Positions 43,629 to 52,081 of a stretch of DNA of 64,000 nt are shown here, in pieces. The position numbers and the translations under genes are program-made. The stretch is from an uncultured Serinicoccus sp. GTDB lineage: Bacteria > Actinomycetota > Actinomycetes > Actinomycetales > Dermatophilaceae. The stretch lies in assembly GCF_947487915.1 (NCBI RefSeq), contig NZ_CANKYH010000010.1, positions 1 through 64,000 of the forward strand, read 5' to 3'. The notes beneath the pieces are model-generated. The model did not search any database. It saw only the letters and a program-made list of their open reading frames with translations, and was not told the DNA's origin. Numbering within the stretch: position 1 is the stretch's first letter; every line of letters starts with the position of its first letter.

Positions 43629-45536
43629 ATGCCCTCACGCCTGCTGGACGAGATCCTGGCCGACCCCTCCGGGCAGGCGTGGGCGATCCTGTGGCGCGAG
43701 GGGCAGGACGAGGTCGACGTGCTGGTCGGGGAGGTGACCGACCTCGAGCTGCTCAGCCAGATCCCCCGCCCGCGCGGGGGCGTGCCCGTGCTGGCCATGG
43801 TGCCCTTCCGGCAGATCGCCGAGCGGGGTTTCGACGCCCGTCAGGACGACACGCCGCTGCGCGTGCTGCAGCCGACCCGCACCGCGCGCGTCGGCCTGCA
43901 GGAGCTGGTGGCGGCCTTGCCCGAGCGCCCGGTGCCGCTGACCGGGGAGCACTTCAGCGTCGAGGACGCCGACTACGCCCGGACCGTCGGGCGGGTCGTC
44001 GAGGAGGAGATCGGCGAGGGCGAGGGAGCCAACTTCGTCATCCGCCGCGACGTCCTCGCCCACTGCGAGGGCGACCACGCCGTCGCCGCCCTCACCTGGC
44101 TGCGCTCGCTGCTCGTCGACGAGCGCGGCGCCTACTGGACCTTCGCGGTGCACACCCCCGGGCACACCCTGGTCGGCGCGACGCCGGAGCGGCACGTCAG
44201 CGTCAAGGACGGCCGGGTCTGGATGAACCCCATCTCCGGCACCTTCCGGCACCCCGTCGACGAGGCGGAGGTGGAGCCTGAGTTCCGCGCCTTCGTCAAG
44301 GACACCAAGGAGACCGAGGAGCTCTTCATGGTGGTCGACGAGGAGATGAAGATGATGGCCCAGATCTGCTCCGACGGCGGGCGGATCACCGGGCCCTACC
44401 TCAAGCAGATGGCCCACCTCACGCACACCGAGTACCTCCTGGACGGGCGCAGCGACCGGGACGTCCGGGACGTGCTCCGCACGACGATGTTCGCCCCCAC
44501 CGTCACCGGCTCGCCGATGGAGAACGCCTGCACCGTCATCGCCCGGCACGAACCGACCGGCCGCGGCTACTACTCCGGGGTGCTCGCCCTGCTGGAGGAG
44601 GACGACGAGGGCGGGGAGACGCTGGACGCGCCCATCCTCATCCGCACGGCGCACGTGCGCGGCGACGGCACCGTGTCGGTCAGCGCGGGCGCGACGCTGG
44701 TGCGGCACAGCGACCCGGTGTCCGAGTGCGCCGAGACCTCGGCGAAGGCGCGCGGGGTCCTCGCCGCGCTCGGGCTGCGGCCGCGCCGCCACCTCGGGTA
44801 TGCCGTGGACCTCGGCTCGCTCCCCGGTGTCGCCGAGGACCTGGCCGCCCGCAACGACACCCTCGCGCCCTTCTGGCTCAGCCCCCAGGGGGCACGCCCC
44901 GACCCCGACCTGCTGGGGCGCCGCGTGCTCGTCGTCGACGCCGAGGACACCTGGACGCAGATGCTCGCCCACATGGTGCGCCACCTGGGCATGGTGCCCG
45001 AGGTGCGGCGCTGGGAGGACGTCACCCGGGCCGACGTCACCGGCCGGCGGGATGCCGGTGGGGCCCAGGGGGTCGACCTGGTGCTCTACGGCCCCGGTCC
45101 GGGTGACCCGACGGACGCCGCGGACCCGCGGATCGTGCGGCTGCGCCAGCTCATCGCGGACCGGGTCGAGGCGGAGCTGCCGGTGCTGGCGGTCTGTCTG
45201 TCGCACCAGGTGCTCGCCGCGATGGCGGGCCTGCAGATCACCAAGCTGCGCTCCCCGAACCAGGGGGTCCAGCTCCCGGTCGACCTGTGGGGAGAGGTGC
45301 ACCGGATCGGTTTCTACAACACCTTCGTCGCCCGGCCGGGCCCGGCGAGCCTCCTGGGGCGGTCGCTCGAGGTGGCGGTGCACGTGCCGGACGACGCGGT
45401 CGTCGGTCTGCGCGGGGACGGGGTGGCCACGATCCAGGGCCACGCCGAGTCGGTCCTGTCCCGGGACGGCCTGCGGGCGCTGCACGCCCTCGTCCGGCAC
45501 GCCCTGGGTCACCCCGTCGCACCGGACGCGCGGTAG
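43629..45536 (+). CDS. PhzE-type anthranilate/ADIC synthase (fused chorismate and glutaminase domains)
   Basis: A 635-residue fusion. The N-terminal chorismate-binding domain (residues ~1-410) has RDVLAHCEGDHA, ATPERHVSVKDGRVWMNPISG, MVVDEEMKMMAQICSDGG and PTVTGSPMENAC. The C-terminal type 1 glutamine amidotransferase has VCLSHQVLAAMAG (Cys) and IQGHAESVLS (His-Glu). The CLSHQ and QGHAES forms are those of PhzE, which makes 2-amino-2-deoxyisochorismate, rather than TrpEG. No phenazine genes are nearby; it lies beside iron genes. CAGACT seven bases before the ATG suggests a leaderless mRNA. Confidence 0.88.
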   Translation: MPSRLLDEILADPSGQAWAILWREGQDEVDVLVGEVTDLELLSQIPRPRGGVPVLAMVPFRQIAERGFDARQDDTPLRVLQPTRTARVGLQELVAALPERPVPLTGEHFSVEDADYARTVGRVVEEEIGEGEGANFVIRRDVLAHCEGDHAVAALTWLRSLLVDERGAYWTFAVHTPGHTLVGATPERHVSVKDGRVWMNPISGTFRHPVDEAEVEPEFRAFVKDTKETEELFMVVDEEMKMMAQICSDGGRITGPYLKQMAHLTHTEYLLDGRSDRDVRDVLRTTMFAPTVTGSPMENACTVIARHEPTGRGYYSGVLALLEEDDEGGETLDAPILIRTAHVRGDGTVSVSAGATLVRHSDPVSECAETSAKARGVLAALGLRPRRHLGYAVDLGSLPGVAEDLAARNDTLAPFWLSPQGARPDPDLLGRRVLVVDAEDTWTQMLAHMVRHLGMVPEVRRWEDVTRADVTGRRDAGGAQGVDLVLYGPGPGDPTDAADPRIVRLRQLIADRVEAELPVLAVCLSHQVLAAMAGLQITKLRSPNQGVQLPVDLWGEVHRIGFYNTFVARPGPASLLGRSLEVAVHVPDDAVVGLRGDGVATIQGHAESVLSRDGLRALHALVRHALGHPVAPDAR

Positions 45537-45544
45537 GTCCGGCG

Positions 45545-46048
45545 TCAGGTCCGGCGGACGTAGAGCTGCTTGCGCACGCGGGCCAGCACTGTGCCGTCGT
45601 CGGCCACGACGTCGGTGGCGAACCAGCGCCGGGCCGGCGCCCCGTCGGCTGTCGCCGTCCGCAGCTCCTCCAGCACCTGTTCCTCGAGCGTGAAGCTCGC
45701 GCTCGCGGCGCCGCGTCCGGGGGCGACGAAGGTGATCTCCGCGGCCTGGTCCCACACGACATATCCCGGACCCAGTCCCCGCAGCACCATGATCATCCAG
45801 AACGGGTCGGTCATCGCGAAGAGCGAGCCGCCGAAGAGGGTCCCCACGTAGTTGCTGGTGAGCGGGGTGTGCCGGAGGCGCACCCGCACGTGCCGCAGGT
45901 CCTCGTCCATCCGCTCGATCCGGATGCCGGCGCAGAGGAACGGGGGCCACAGGTTCATGCCGAGCCGGAGCGTGCGGGGGGAGGTGGCCAGCGCCTTGAG
46001 CCGGCCGACCCGCTGCGTCGAGCGGGTCGCCCGAGGGGTACCGCTCAT
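45545..46048 (-). CDS. DUF4442 hotdog-fold protein
   Basis: A 167-residue protein of the DUF4442 group, related to thioesterases: MNLWPPFLCAGIRIERMDEDLRHVRVRLRHTPLTSNYVGTLFGGSLFAMTD-type core. Its Asp/Asn-containing helix aligns with hotdog active sites. Its ATG overlaps the stop of the iron transporter ATPase (ATGA), so it is translated with the iron operon. Its acyl substrate, if any, is unknown. Confidence 0.85.
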   Translation of the reverse strand: MSGTPRATRSTQRVGRLKALATSPRTLRLGMNLWPPFLCAGIRIERMDEDLRHVRVRLRHTPLTSNYVGTLFGGSLFAMTDPFWMIMVLRGLGPGYVVWDQAAEITFVAPGRGAASASFTLEEQVLEELRTATADGAPARRWFATDVVADDGTVLARVRKQLYVRRT

Positions 46049-47199
46049 TGCGTCGGGGCGGGTGCGGGTCCGGGCAGGCCTCCGGGGACGGCACGGCACG
46101 CCCCCTGGACGCGCAGGCCCACGCGGGTGCCCACGGCCGGCGGGTGGGCGCCGCTGCGCGAGTGCACGAGGGTGCCGTCGTCGAGGGCGAGGGTGACTAG
46201 CGCGTCGTGACCGTGGAAGTCGACGGTCCGGACCTGGGCGGGTATGCCGTGCCCGCCCAGCACGACCTGCTCGGGGCGGACGAGGACGTGCGTGGCGTCG
46301 TCGACGCCGCCGGTGACCTCGACCCGGCCCAGCGGGGTCTCGACGAGGCCCTCGGCGCCCGCGTCGGGCACGGGGAAGAGGTCGGCCTCCCCGACGAAGG
46401 AGGCGACCCAGGCGTCGACCGGGGCGGCGTAGACGTCCTCGGGGGTGGCCACCTGATGGACCCTCCCCTCGCGCATCACCGCGACCTGGTCGGCCATCGA
46501 CAGCGCCTCGCCCTGGTCGTGGGTGACGAGGATCGCCGTCGCGCCGTCGGCGTGCAGGGCGTCGCGGACGTCGCGGCGCAGCTCCACCCGCAGCGAGGCG
46601 TCGAGGGCGCTGAAGGGCTCGTCCAGCAGTACCAGCGGTGGACGCGGTGCCAGCGCCCGGGCGAGGGCGACCCGCTGCTGCTGGCCGCCGGAGAGCTCGT
46701 GCGGCATGCGCCGGCCGAGCCCGGTCAGCCCGACGAGCTCGAGGCACTCCTCGACGCGCCGGGACCGCTGCGTCCGGGGGGAACGCCGGGGCAGGCCGAA
46801 GCCGACGTTGTCGGCGACCGAGAGGTGCGGGAAGAGGGCACCCTCCTGCGGCACGACGGCGACCTGTCGGCGGTGCGGGGGTAGGTGGATGCCGGGCAGC
46901 GCCACCGCGCGACCGTGCACGGCGAGGCGACCCTCGTCGATCCGCTCGAAGCCGGCCAGACACCGCAGCAGGGTGGTCTTGCCGCACCCGGACGGCCCGA
47001 GGACGGCGAGGAACTCCCCGTCGTCGAGGTGCAGGTCGACGTGGTCGAGCGCGCGGACCGGGCCGAAGGACTTGCCGACGCCGATCACCTCGACGGCGTG
47101 CGTGCCGGCCGAGGTGCGGGAGGCCCGCGGGGCGTCGGCGGTCACGGGCATCGACGGTCCTTCCTGGTCGGCTGCGGGCGCGCGGGGGGTCTGGGTCAT
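46045..47199 (-). CDS. Fe(III) ABC transporter ATP-binding protein
   Basis: A 384-residue ATPase of the FbpC/FutC type. Walker A LGPSGCGKTT, Q-loop PQEGALFPHLSV, signature LSGGQQQRVALARAL, Walker B LVLLDEPFSALD and switch His LVTHDQGE are intact. A C-terminal TOBE-like region (VLVRPEQVVLGG) is typical of iron and maltose-type ATPases. Its ATG overlaps the permease stop (ATGA). An internal ATG (MPVTADAP) is a possible alternative start. Confidence 0.93.
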   Translation of the reverse strand: MTQTPRAPAADQEGPSMPVTADAPRASRTSAGTHAVEVIGVGKSFGPVRALDHVDLHLDDGEFLAVLGPSGCGKTTLLRCLAGFERIDEGRLAVHGRAVALPGIHLPPHRRQVAVVPQEGALFPHLSVADNVGFGLPRRSPRTQRSRRVEECLELVGLTGLGRRMPHELSGGQQQRVALARALAPRPPLVLLDEPFSALDASLRVELRRDVRDALHADGATAILVTHDQGEALSMADQVAVMREGRVHQVATPEDVYAAPVDAWVASFVGEADLFPVPDAGAEGLVETPLGRVEVTGGVDDATHVLVRPEQVVLGGHGIPAQVRTVDFHGHDALVTLALDDGTLVHSRSGAHPPAVGTRVGLRVQGACRAVPGGLPGPAPAPTQ

Positions 47200-48782
47200 G
47201 GTGACACGGCCGGTTCGGTGGGAGCCGGGTCGGCCGGGCGGGGGACCCCCCGCGCGGGGCGGGGACCGGTGGCGTCGGCCGGCACGATGCCGGTCCGGCG
47301 CACCACCACCCAGGTGGGGAGGGCGGCCAGCGCGACGAGGAGCAGTGCGTAGGGTGCGGCCTCGGCGTACCGGCCGATGCCGGTCGCGCTCCACAGCCGG
47401 GTGGCCAGCGTCTCCATCCCCGTGGGGCGCAGCAGCAGCGTGGCCGGCAGCTCCTTCATCGCGGTGAGGAAGACGAGCGCGGCGCCCGCCCCGATCCCGG
47501 GCAGGGTGAGCGGAAGGGTGACCCGGGTGAAGACGCGGGCGGGAGAGGTGCCGAGGGACTGCGCCGCCTCCTCCAGCGACGGGGGCGCCTGCGCGGCGGC
47601 CGAGGCCACGGCGGCGACGGCGAGCGGGAGGAAGAGGGAGGCGTAGGCCAGCGCGAGCAGCCACGTGGTCTGGTAGAGCGGCAGCGCCACGGTCACGCCG
47701 AAGAAGACGAGGGAGAGCCCGACGACGACCCCGGGCAGGGCGTGGGCGAGGTATGCCGCCCGCTCCAGCAGCGCGCTCAGGCGCCCGGGGTGGCGGGCGG
47801 CCAGGAGGCCCACCGGCAGCGCGAGGGCGACGGTGAGCAGCGCCCCGAGCAGCGAGGCGCTGAGCGAGCCCCACGCGGCGCCGCCGATCCGGTCCCACGC
47901 CTGGCCCGCGGACGAGCCGGCGGCGATCCAGCGGGCGAGCGAGAGGGCCGGGACGCCGAGGGCGGTGATGACGACCAGGGTCAGGACGCCGGTGCCGACG
48001 AAGCGCCAGGGTCCGAGGTCCAGGGCAGGCGCGGGGCGGCTGACCGCGGCCGTGGAGAAGCGGGCGCCGGCCCGCCGGGTGCGGCCCTCGCCCCCGAGGA
48101 TGGCCAGGGTCAGCAGCACCAGGACGGTGGCCAGGGTCAGCGCCATGGAGCGGTTGAAGCCCGAGCTGAGCGCGGTGAAGATGGCGCGGGTGAAGGTGTC
48201 AAGGCGCAGGATCGAGACGGCCCCGAAGTCGGCCAGGACGTAGAGCGCGGCGAGCAGGCCACCGCCGGCGATCGCGGGGCGGACCTGGGGGAGGGTGACG
48301 GTGGTCAGGGTGCGCCAGGGACCGCAGCCCAGCGACCGTGCCACCTCCTCCTGGCTGGCGTCGACCCGGGCCAGCGCGGCGGCGACGGGGAGGTAGACGT
48401 AGGGGTAGGTGTAGAGGGTGAGCACCAGGGCTGCAGCGCCGAACCCCTCGAACCGGGCGCCGGGGTCGCCGGACCACAGGTCGGAGACCGACACCCAGGT
48501 GAAGGCGGCGACATAGCTGGGCACGGCCAGGGGCAGCGCCAGCAGCACCGCCAGCGGCGCGCGGCCGGGGGTGTCGGACCGGGTGACGAGCCAGGCGCTG
48601 CCGACGCCGATGACCAGGCAGGCCAGCGTGACGACCAGGGCGAGCAGCAGTGAGGTGGTGGCGAGCCGGGCCACCCGCTCGGTGGCGACCGTCTCCCACC
48701 AGGCGGGCAGGCCGCCCTCCGCCGTGCGCAGGAGCAGGTAGCCCAGCGGGAGCAGCGCCACCGCCGTGGCCGCGAGGGCCAC
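47196..48782 (-). CDS. Fe(III) ABC transporter permease (duplicated)
   Basis: A 528-residue permease with about 12 helices and two copies of the binding-protein-dependent transport domain, as in FbpB. EAA loops are EEVARSLGCGPWRTLTTVTLPQVRPAI and EEAAQSLGTSPARVFTRVTLPLTLPGI. The GTG at 48782 is the first plausible start after the upstream stop; no better codon exists in frame. It imports iron delivered by the adjacent binding protein. Confidence 0.9.
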   Translation of the reverse strand: MALAATAVALLPLGYLLLRTAEGGLPAWWETVATERVARLATTSLLLALVVTLACLVIGVGSAWLVTRSDTPGRAPLAVLLALPLAVPSYVAAFTWVSVSDLWSGDPGARFEGFGAAALVLTLYTYPYVYLPVAAALARVDASQEEVARSLGCGPWRTLTTVTLPQVRPAIAGGGLLAALYVLADFGAVSILRLDTFTRAIFTALSSGFNRSMALTLATVLVLLTLAILGGEGRTRRAGARFSTAAVSRPAPALDLGPWRFVGTGVLTLVVITALGVPALSLARWIAAGSSAGQAWDRIGGAAWGSLSASLLGALLTVALALPVGLLAARHPGRLSALLERAAYLAHALPGVVVGLSLVFFGVTVALPLYQTTWLLALAYASLFLPLAVAAVASAAAQAPPSLEEAAQSLGTSPARVFTRVTLPLTLPGIGAGAALVFLTAMKELPATLLLRPTGMETLATRLWSATGIGRYAEAAPYALLLVALAALPTWVVVRRTGIVPADATGPRPARGVPRPADPAPTEPAVSP

Positions 48783-48814
48783 GGCGGTGAGCGCCGGGTG
48801 GGCTCGGCGGCCGG

Positions 48815-49909
48815 TCAGAGCAGGCCCGCCTCGGTGATCATCCCGATCGTCGTCTGGAGGTCCTCGAGGTCGTTGAGGTCGATGTCCGGGGTCTCGAGCT
48901 CCTCGAGCGCCGGGAGGCCGGCCGGGCCCTCGAGGCCCTCGATCATGGGGTACTCCGAGGTCTGCTCGACGAAGTAGGTCTGCCCGGCGTCGGAGAGCAG
49001 GTAGTCGACGAGCGTCTGCGCGTCGGTGTCCGGCTGCTCGCCCACGAGGCCGAGGCCGGAGATGTTGACCAGGGCGCCGGTGTCGCCGTCGGGGAAGAAG
49101 TGCAGGGCGACGTCCAGCTCCTCGGGAGCCACGCCCTGCTCTTCGGCCAGCTCGTAGACGTAGTAGTGGTTGACCAGGCCGACGTCGATCGCGCCGGAGT
49201 CGACGTCGGCGACGATCTCGCCGTTGCGCTCCCGGATCTGCGGGTCGTTGGCGGCGAGGCCCTCGAGCCAGGTGGCCGCGGCGTCCTCCCCCTCGAGCAC
49301 CCGCATCGCGGTGACGAAGGACTGGAAGCTGGCGTTGGTGGGGGCCACGCCCACGCGGCCGGTCCACTCCGGGCCGGTCAGCTCCTGGACCGAGGCGGGC
49401 AGCTCGTCCTCGGGGACGGCCCCGGTGTTGTAGGCCAGGACCCGGGAGCGTCCGGTGAGCCCGACCCACGTGCCGTCCGCCGACTGGTAGGTGTCCGCCA
49501 CCAGGTCGAGGGTCTCCGGCGGGAGCTCCTCGAGCAGTCCCTCCGCGGAGACGGCGCCCAGGGCCCCGGCGTCCTGGGCCAGGAAGGCGTCGGCGGGGGA
49601 GTTCTCTCCCTCCTCCAGGAGCTGGGCCGCCATCGCGGCGGTGTCGGCATACCGGACCTCCACCTCGATGCCGGTCTCGCTGGTGAAGTCATCCAGCACC
49701 GGCTGGACGAGCTCCTCGTTGCGGCCGGAGTAGAGGGTGAGGGTGCCGTCGCTCTCGGGGGCGGCCTCGTCGGCGCTGTCGTCCGCGGCGTCGGTGGCCT
49801 CGGTGGCCGTGTCCTCGGAGGCGGGAGCCTGCTCCTCCGTCGGGCTGCAGGCGGCGAGGGTCATCGGGAGCAGGGCGCCGACGAGGGCGAGGCGGGTCAC
49901 TCGGATCAT
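48815..49909 (-). CDS. Fe(III) ABC transporter substrate-binding lipoprotein
   Basis: A 364-residue lipoprotein. The signal peptide ends in lipobox LAAC; an acidic linker of about 30 residues follows. The periplasmic-binding fold opens TLTLYSGRNEELVQPVLDDF, and VNHYYVYEL carries the paired Tyr that bind Fe(III) in FbpA/FutA proteins. First gene of the SBP-permease-ATPase-DUF4442 operon; an iron box lies about 30 bases upstream. Confidence 0.93.
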   Translation of the reverse strand: MIRVTRLALVGALLPMTLAACSPTEEQAPASEDTATEATDAADDSADEAAPESDGTLTLYSGRNEELVQPVLDDFTSETGIEVEVRYADTAAMAAQLLEEGENSPADAFLAQDAGALGAVSAEGLLEELPPETLDLVADTYQSADGTWVGLTGRSRVLAYNTGAVPEDELPASVQELTGPEWTGRVGVAPTNASFQSFVTAMRVLEGEDAAATWLEGLAANDPQIRERNGEIVADVDSGAIDVGLVNHYYVYELAEEQGVAPEELDVALHFFPDGDTGALVNISGLGLVGEQPDTDAQTLVDYLLSDAGQTYFVEQTSEYPMIEGLEGPAGLPALEELETPDIDLNDLEDLQTTIGMITEAGLL

Positions 49910-49939
49910 GGGGGTCGTCTCCTCCAGGAGCGGTCCAAC

Positions 49940-49958
49940 TTAGGTGGACCTAACTTCA
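49940..49958. promoter_or_regulatory. IdeR/DtxR-like iron box of the Fe ABC operon
   Basis: TTAGGTGGACCTAACTTCA matches the consensus TTAGGTTAGGCTAACCTAA at about 13 of 19 positions and contains the perfect short dyad TTAGGT-gg-ACCTAA. Its place upstream of the iron-binding protein gene supports iron repression. Confidence 0.65.
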
Positions 49959-50006
49959 CCACAGGCATGATCGTCTGCACAAATTCCCCGACCCCCGGAA
50001 ACGCGA

Positions 50007-50041
50007 AAGCCGCGGGTGTCGTCAGGGCAGACCCGCGGCTT
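50007..50041 (-). terminator. Terminator of the tRNA cluster
   Basis: AAGCCGCGGGT (50007-50017) pairs exactly with ACCCGCGGCTT (50031-50041) over 11 bp. It lies just after the tRNA-Phe 3' end on the minus strand and is followed by TTTCG. Confidence 0.75.
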
Positions 50042-50047
50042 GTCGCG

Positions 50048-50121
50048 TGGCCAGGGGCGGGGTCGAACCGCCGACCTTTCGATTTTCAGTCGAACGCTCG
50101 TACCAACTGAGCTACCTGGCC
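50048..50121 (-). tRNA. tRNA-Phe(GAA)
   Basis: On the minus strand the anticodon stem TTCGA/TCGAA encloses CTGAAAA, anticodon GAA. Acceptor GGCCAGG pairs with CCTGGCC, discriminator A; CCA is not encoded. T loop TTCGACC is present. Confidence 0.97.
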
Positions 50122-50181
50122 GGAAGTAGTGAGCCGGCGTGGTCCCCGGATCTCTCCGGTGACCACGCCGCTCCTACTCTG

Positions 50182-50255
50182 CGACCCCGACGGGACTCGA
50201 ACCCGCGACCTCCGCCGTGACAGGGCGGCGCGCTAACCAACTGCGCCACGGGGCC
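50182..50255 (-). tRNA. tRNA-Asp(GTC)
   Basis: Minus strand; the anticodon loop CTGTCAC gives GTC. Acceptor GGCCCCG pairs with CGGGGTC, with one G-T pair. Discriminator G at 50182. 60 bases upstream of tRNA-Phe in the same transcript. Confidence 0.97.
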
Positions 50256-50279
50256 TCGATTTCAGGTCGAGACCTGGTG

Positions 50280-50352
50280 CATCCCCAACGGGATTCGAAC
50301 CCGTGTTACCGCCGTGAAAGGGCGGGGTCCTAGGCCACTAGACGATGGGGAC
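50280..50352 (-). tRNA. tRNA-Glu(TTC)
   Basis: Minus strand; the anticodon loop CTTTCAC gives TTC. Acceptor GTCCCCA pairs with TGGGGAT (a G-T pair at the end), T loop TTCGAAT. First tRNA of the Glu-Asp-Phe cluster. Confidence 0.97.
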
Positions 50353-50434
50353 CTATCCGTTGAGGACGACGATGAGCATACGTGATGGCGCCGGGATGGA
50401 CCAAAACGGTCGGTCCCGCCCGCGTGGCCGGGGC

Positions 50435-51514
50435 TCAGACGGCTGACGCGGGGTCCCGGGCCCATTCCACGAGGCGCTCCAGCGGCCAGGTGTTGACCAC
50501 CCGGTCGGCCGGCACACCGTGGCGCACCGCCCGCTCGCAGCCGTAGTCGAGGAAGTCGAGCTGGCCGGGGGCGTGCGCGTCGGTCGACACCGCGAAGAGG
50601 CAGCCGGTCTCCACCGCGAGGTCGAGCAGCGCGCCCGGCGGGTCCTGGCGCTCGGGCCGGGAGTTGACCTCCACCGCGGTGCCCGTCCGGGCGCACGCCT
50701 CGAACACGGCGGTCGCGTCGAAGTCGCTGGGGGGGCGGGCGCGGGAGCCGCTGCGCGAGCCGCGGTCCCCGCGACGCGGCATGACCCGGCGGCCGGTGCA
50801 GTGGCCCAGGACGCTGGTGAGCGGGTTCTCGACCGCGGCGACCATGCGCCGGGTCATCGCGGGACGGGCCATGGTGAGCTTGGAGTGCACCGAGGCGACC
50901 CGCACGTCGAGCTCGCCCAGCAGGTCCTCGTCCTGGTCGAGGCCGCCGTCGTCGAGGATGTCCACCTCGATGGCCTTGAGGAGGGTGAACCCCGGCGTGG
51001 TCTGCGCGTTGACGGCGTCGACGACCTGCAGCTGGCGGCGCAGCCGGTCGGCGGTGAGACCGCGGGCCACGGTGAGCCGGGGGGAGTGGTCGGTGAGCGC
51101 GAGGTAGTCGTGGCCCAGCTCCATCGCGCTGGCCACCATCTCCTCGATCGGGCTGCCGCCGTCGGACCAGTCCGAGTGGCTGTGCAGGTCTCCGCGCAGC
51201 AGCTCGCGCAGCGGCTCCCCGCCGGTGGCCAGAGGGGTGCCGGCCCGGGACTCCAGGTCGGCCAGCTTGTCGGGTGTCTCGCCTCGCACGACGGCCTCGA
51301 TGACGGCCGAGGTGGAGGGACCGATGCCGGCCAGGTCCCGCAGCGTGCCGGCCGCGACCCGGTGGCGCACCTCGTCCTCCCCCAGCGGCAGGATGACCGC
51401 GGCGGCCTTGCGGTAGGCCTCCACCCGGCGGGTCTCGGCGCGCTCGCGCTCGAGCAGGAAGGCGATCCGCCGCAGCACGTCCACCGGCTCGGGACCCCCC
51501 GGTGCGTGGCTCAT
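50435..51514 (-). CDS. PHP-domain metal-dependent hydrolase with helix-hairpin-helix head
   Basis: A 359-residue protein like the C-terminal half of bacterial DNA polymerase X, without the polymerase core. Residues 8-100 hold helix-hairpin-helix-type segments (LRDLAGIGPSTSAVIEAVVRG). The PHP domain has the metal ligands in LRGDLHSHSDWSDG, LALTDHSPRL, KAIEVDIL, VEVNSRPER and STDAHAPGQL. It is probably a phosphoesterase acting on a nucleotide or DNA 3' end; substrate unproven. Confidence 0.85.
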   Translation of the reverse strand: MSHAPGGPEPVDVLRRIAFLLERERAETRRVEAYRKAAAVILPLGEDEVRHRVAAGTLRDLAGIGPSTSAVIEAVVRGETPDKLADLESRAGTPLATGGEPLRELLRGDLHSHSDWSDGGSPIEEMVASAMELGHDYLALTDHSPRLTVARGLTADRLRRQLQVVDAVNAQTTPGFTLLKAIEVDILDDGGLDQDEDLLGELDVRVASVHSKLTMARPAMTRRMVAAVENPLTSVLGHCTGRRVMPRRGDRGSRSGSRARPPSDFDATAVFEACARTGTAVEVNSRPERQDPPGALLDLAVETGCLFAVSTDAHAPGQLDFLDYGCERAVRHGVPADRVVNTWPLERLVEWARDPASAV

Positions 51515-51609
51515 GCCCCCACTCTAGGCGCCCCCACCCCCGCCCTCCTGGGCACCGGCCACCCCGGCGCGCGGCCCGGGGGCCGGGTCGGTCGACATAC
51601 CCTGCTGGC

Positions 51610-52041
51610 ATGGGCACCCTCCACGCCGCCAGGTTCGCCGACCTCGACGCCAGGACGCTGCACGACCTGCTCCGGCTGCGGGTGGACGTCTTCGTCGTCG
51701 AGCAGCGGTGCCCCTACCCCGAGATCGACGGGCGGGACGTCGAGCCCACGGCCGAGCACCTGTGGATGGACGTCGACGGTCAGGTCGCGGCGACCGTCCG
51801 CACCCTGGTCGACCCCGACGGCACGCGGCGGCTGGGGAGGGTGGCCACGCACCGCGACCACCGCGGGCACGGGTATGCCGCCCAGCTCGTCCGCGAGGGG
51901 CTGCGCCGGCTCGGCGACGGACCGGTCCAGATCGGCGCCCAGGCGTACCTGGCCGACTGGTACGCCCGGTTCGGGTTCGTCCGCAGCGGCCCGGACTACC
52001 TCGAGGACGGCATACCCCACCTGCCGATGACGCGGGGCTGA
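51610..52041 (+). CDS. GNAT family N-acetyltransferase, ElaA-like
   Basis: A 143-residue acetyltransferase. LRLRVDVFVVEQRCPYPEIDGRD is the ElaA signature; RVATHRDHRGHGYAAQLVREGL carries the acetyl-CoA pyrophosphate loop. TACCCT lies six bases before the ATG with no Shine-Dalgarno site, giving a leaderless mRNA. Acceptor substrate unknown. Confidence 0.88.
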   Translation: MGTLHAARFADLDARTLHDLLRLRVDVFVVEQRCPYPEIDGRDVEPTAEHLWMDVDGQVAATVRTLVDPDGTRRLGRVATHRDHRGHGYAAQLVREGLRRLGDGPVQIGAQAYLADWYARFGFVRSGPDYLEDGIPHLPMTRG

Positions 52042-52081
52042 GCCGGGCCGCCGGACCCGACCGGCCGGTGCCCGCGGCAGG

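Noticed and set aside
42707..45536. Phenazine biosynthetic cluster
   Set aside because: Only a PhzE-type gene is present; no phzA/B, phzD, phzF or phzG homologue lies nearby.
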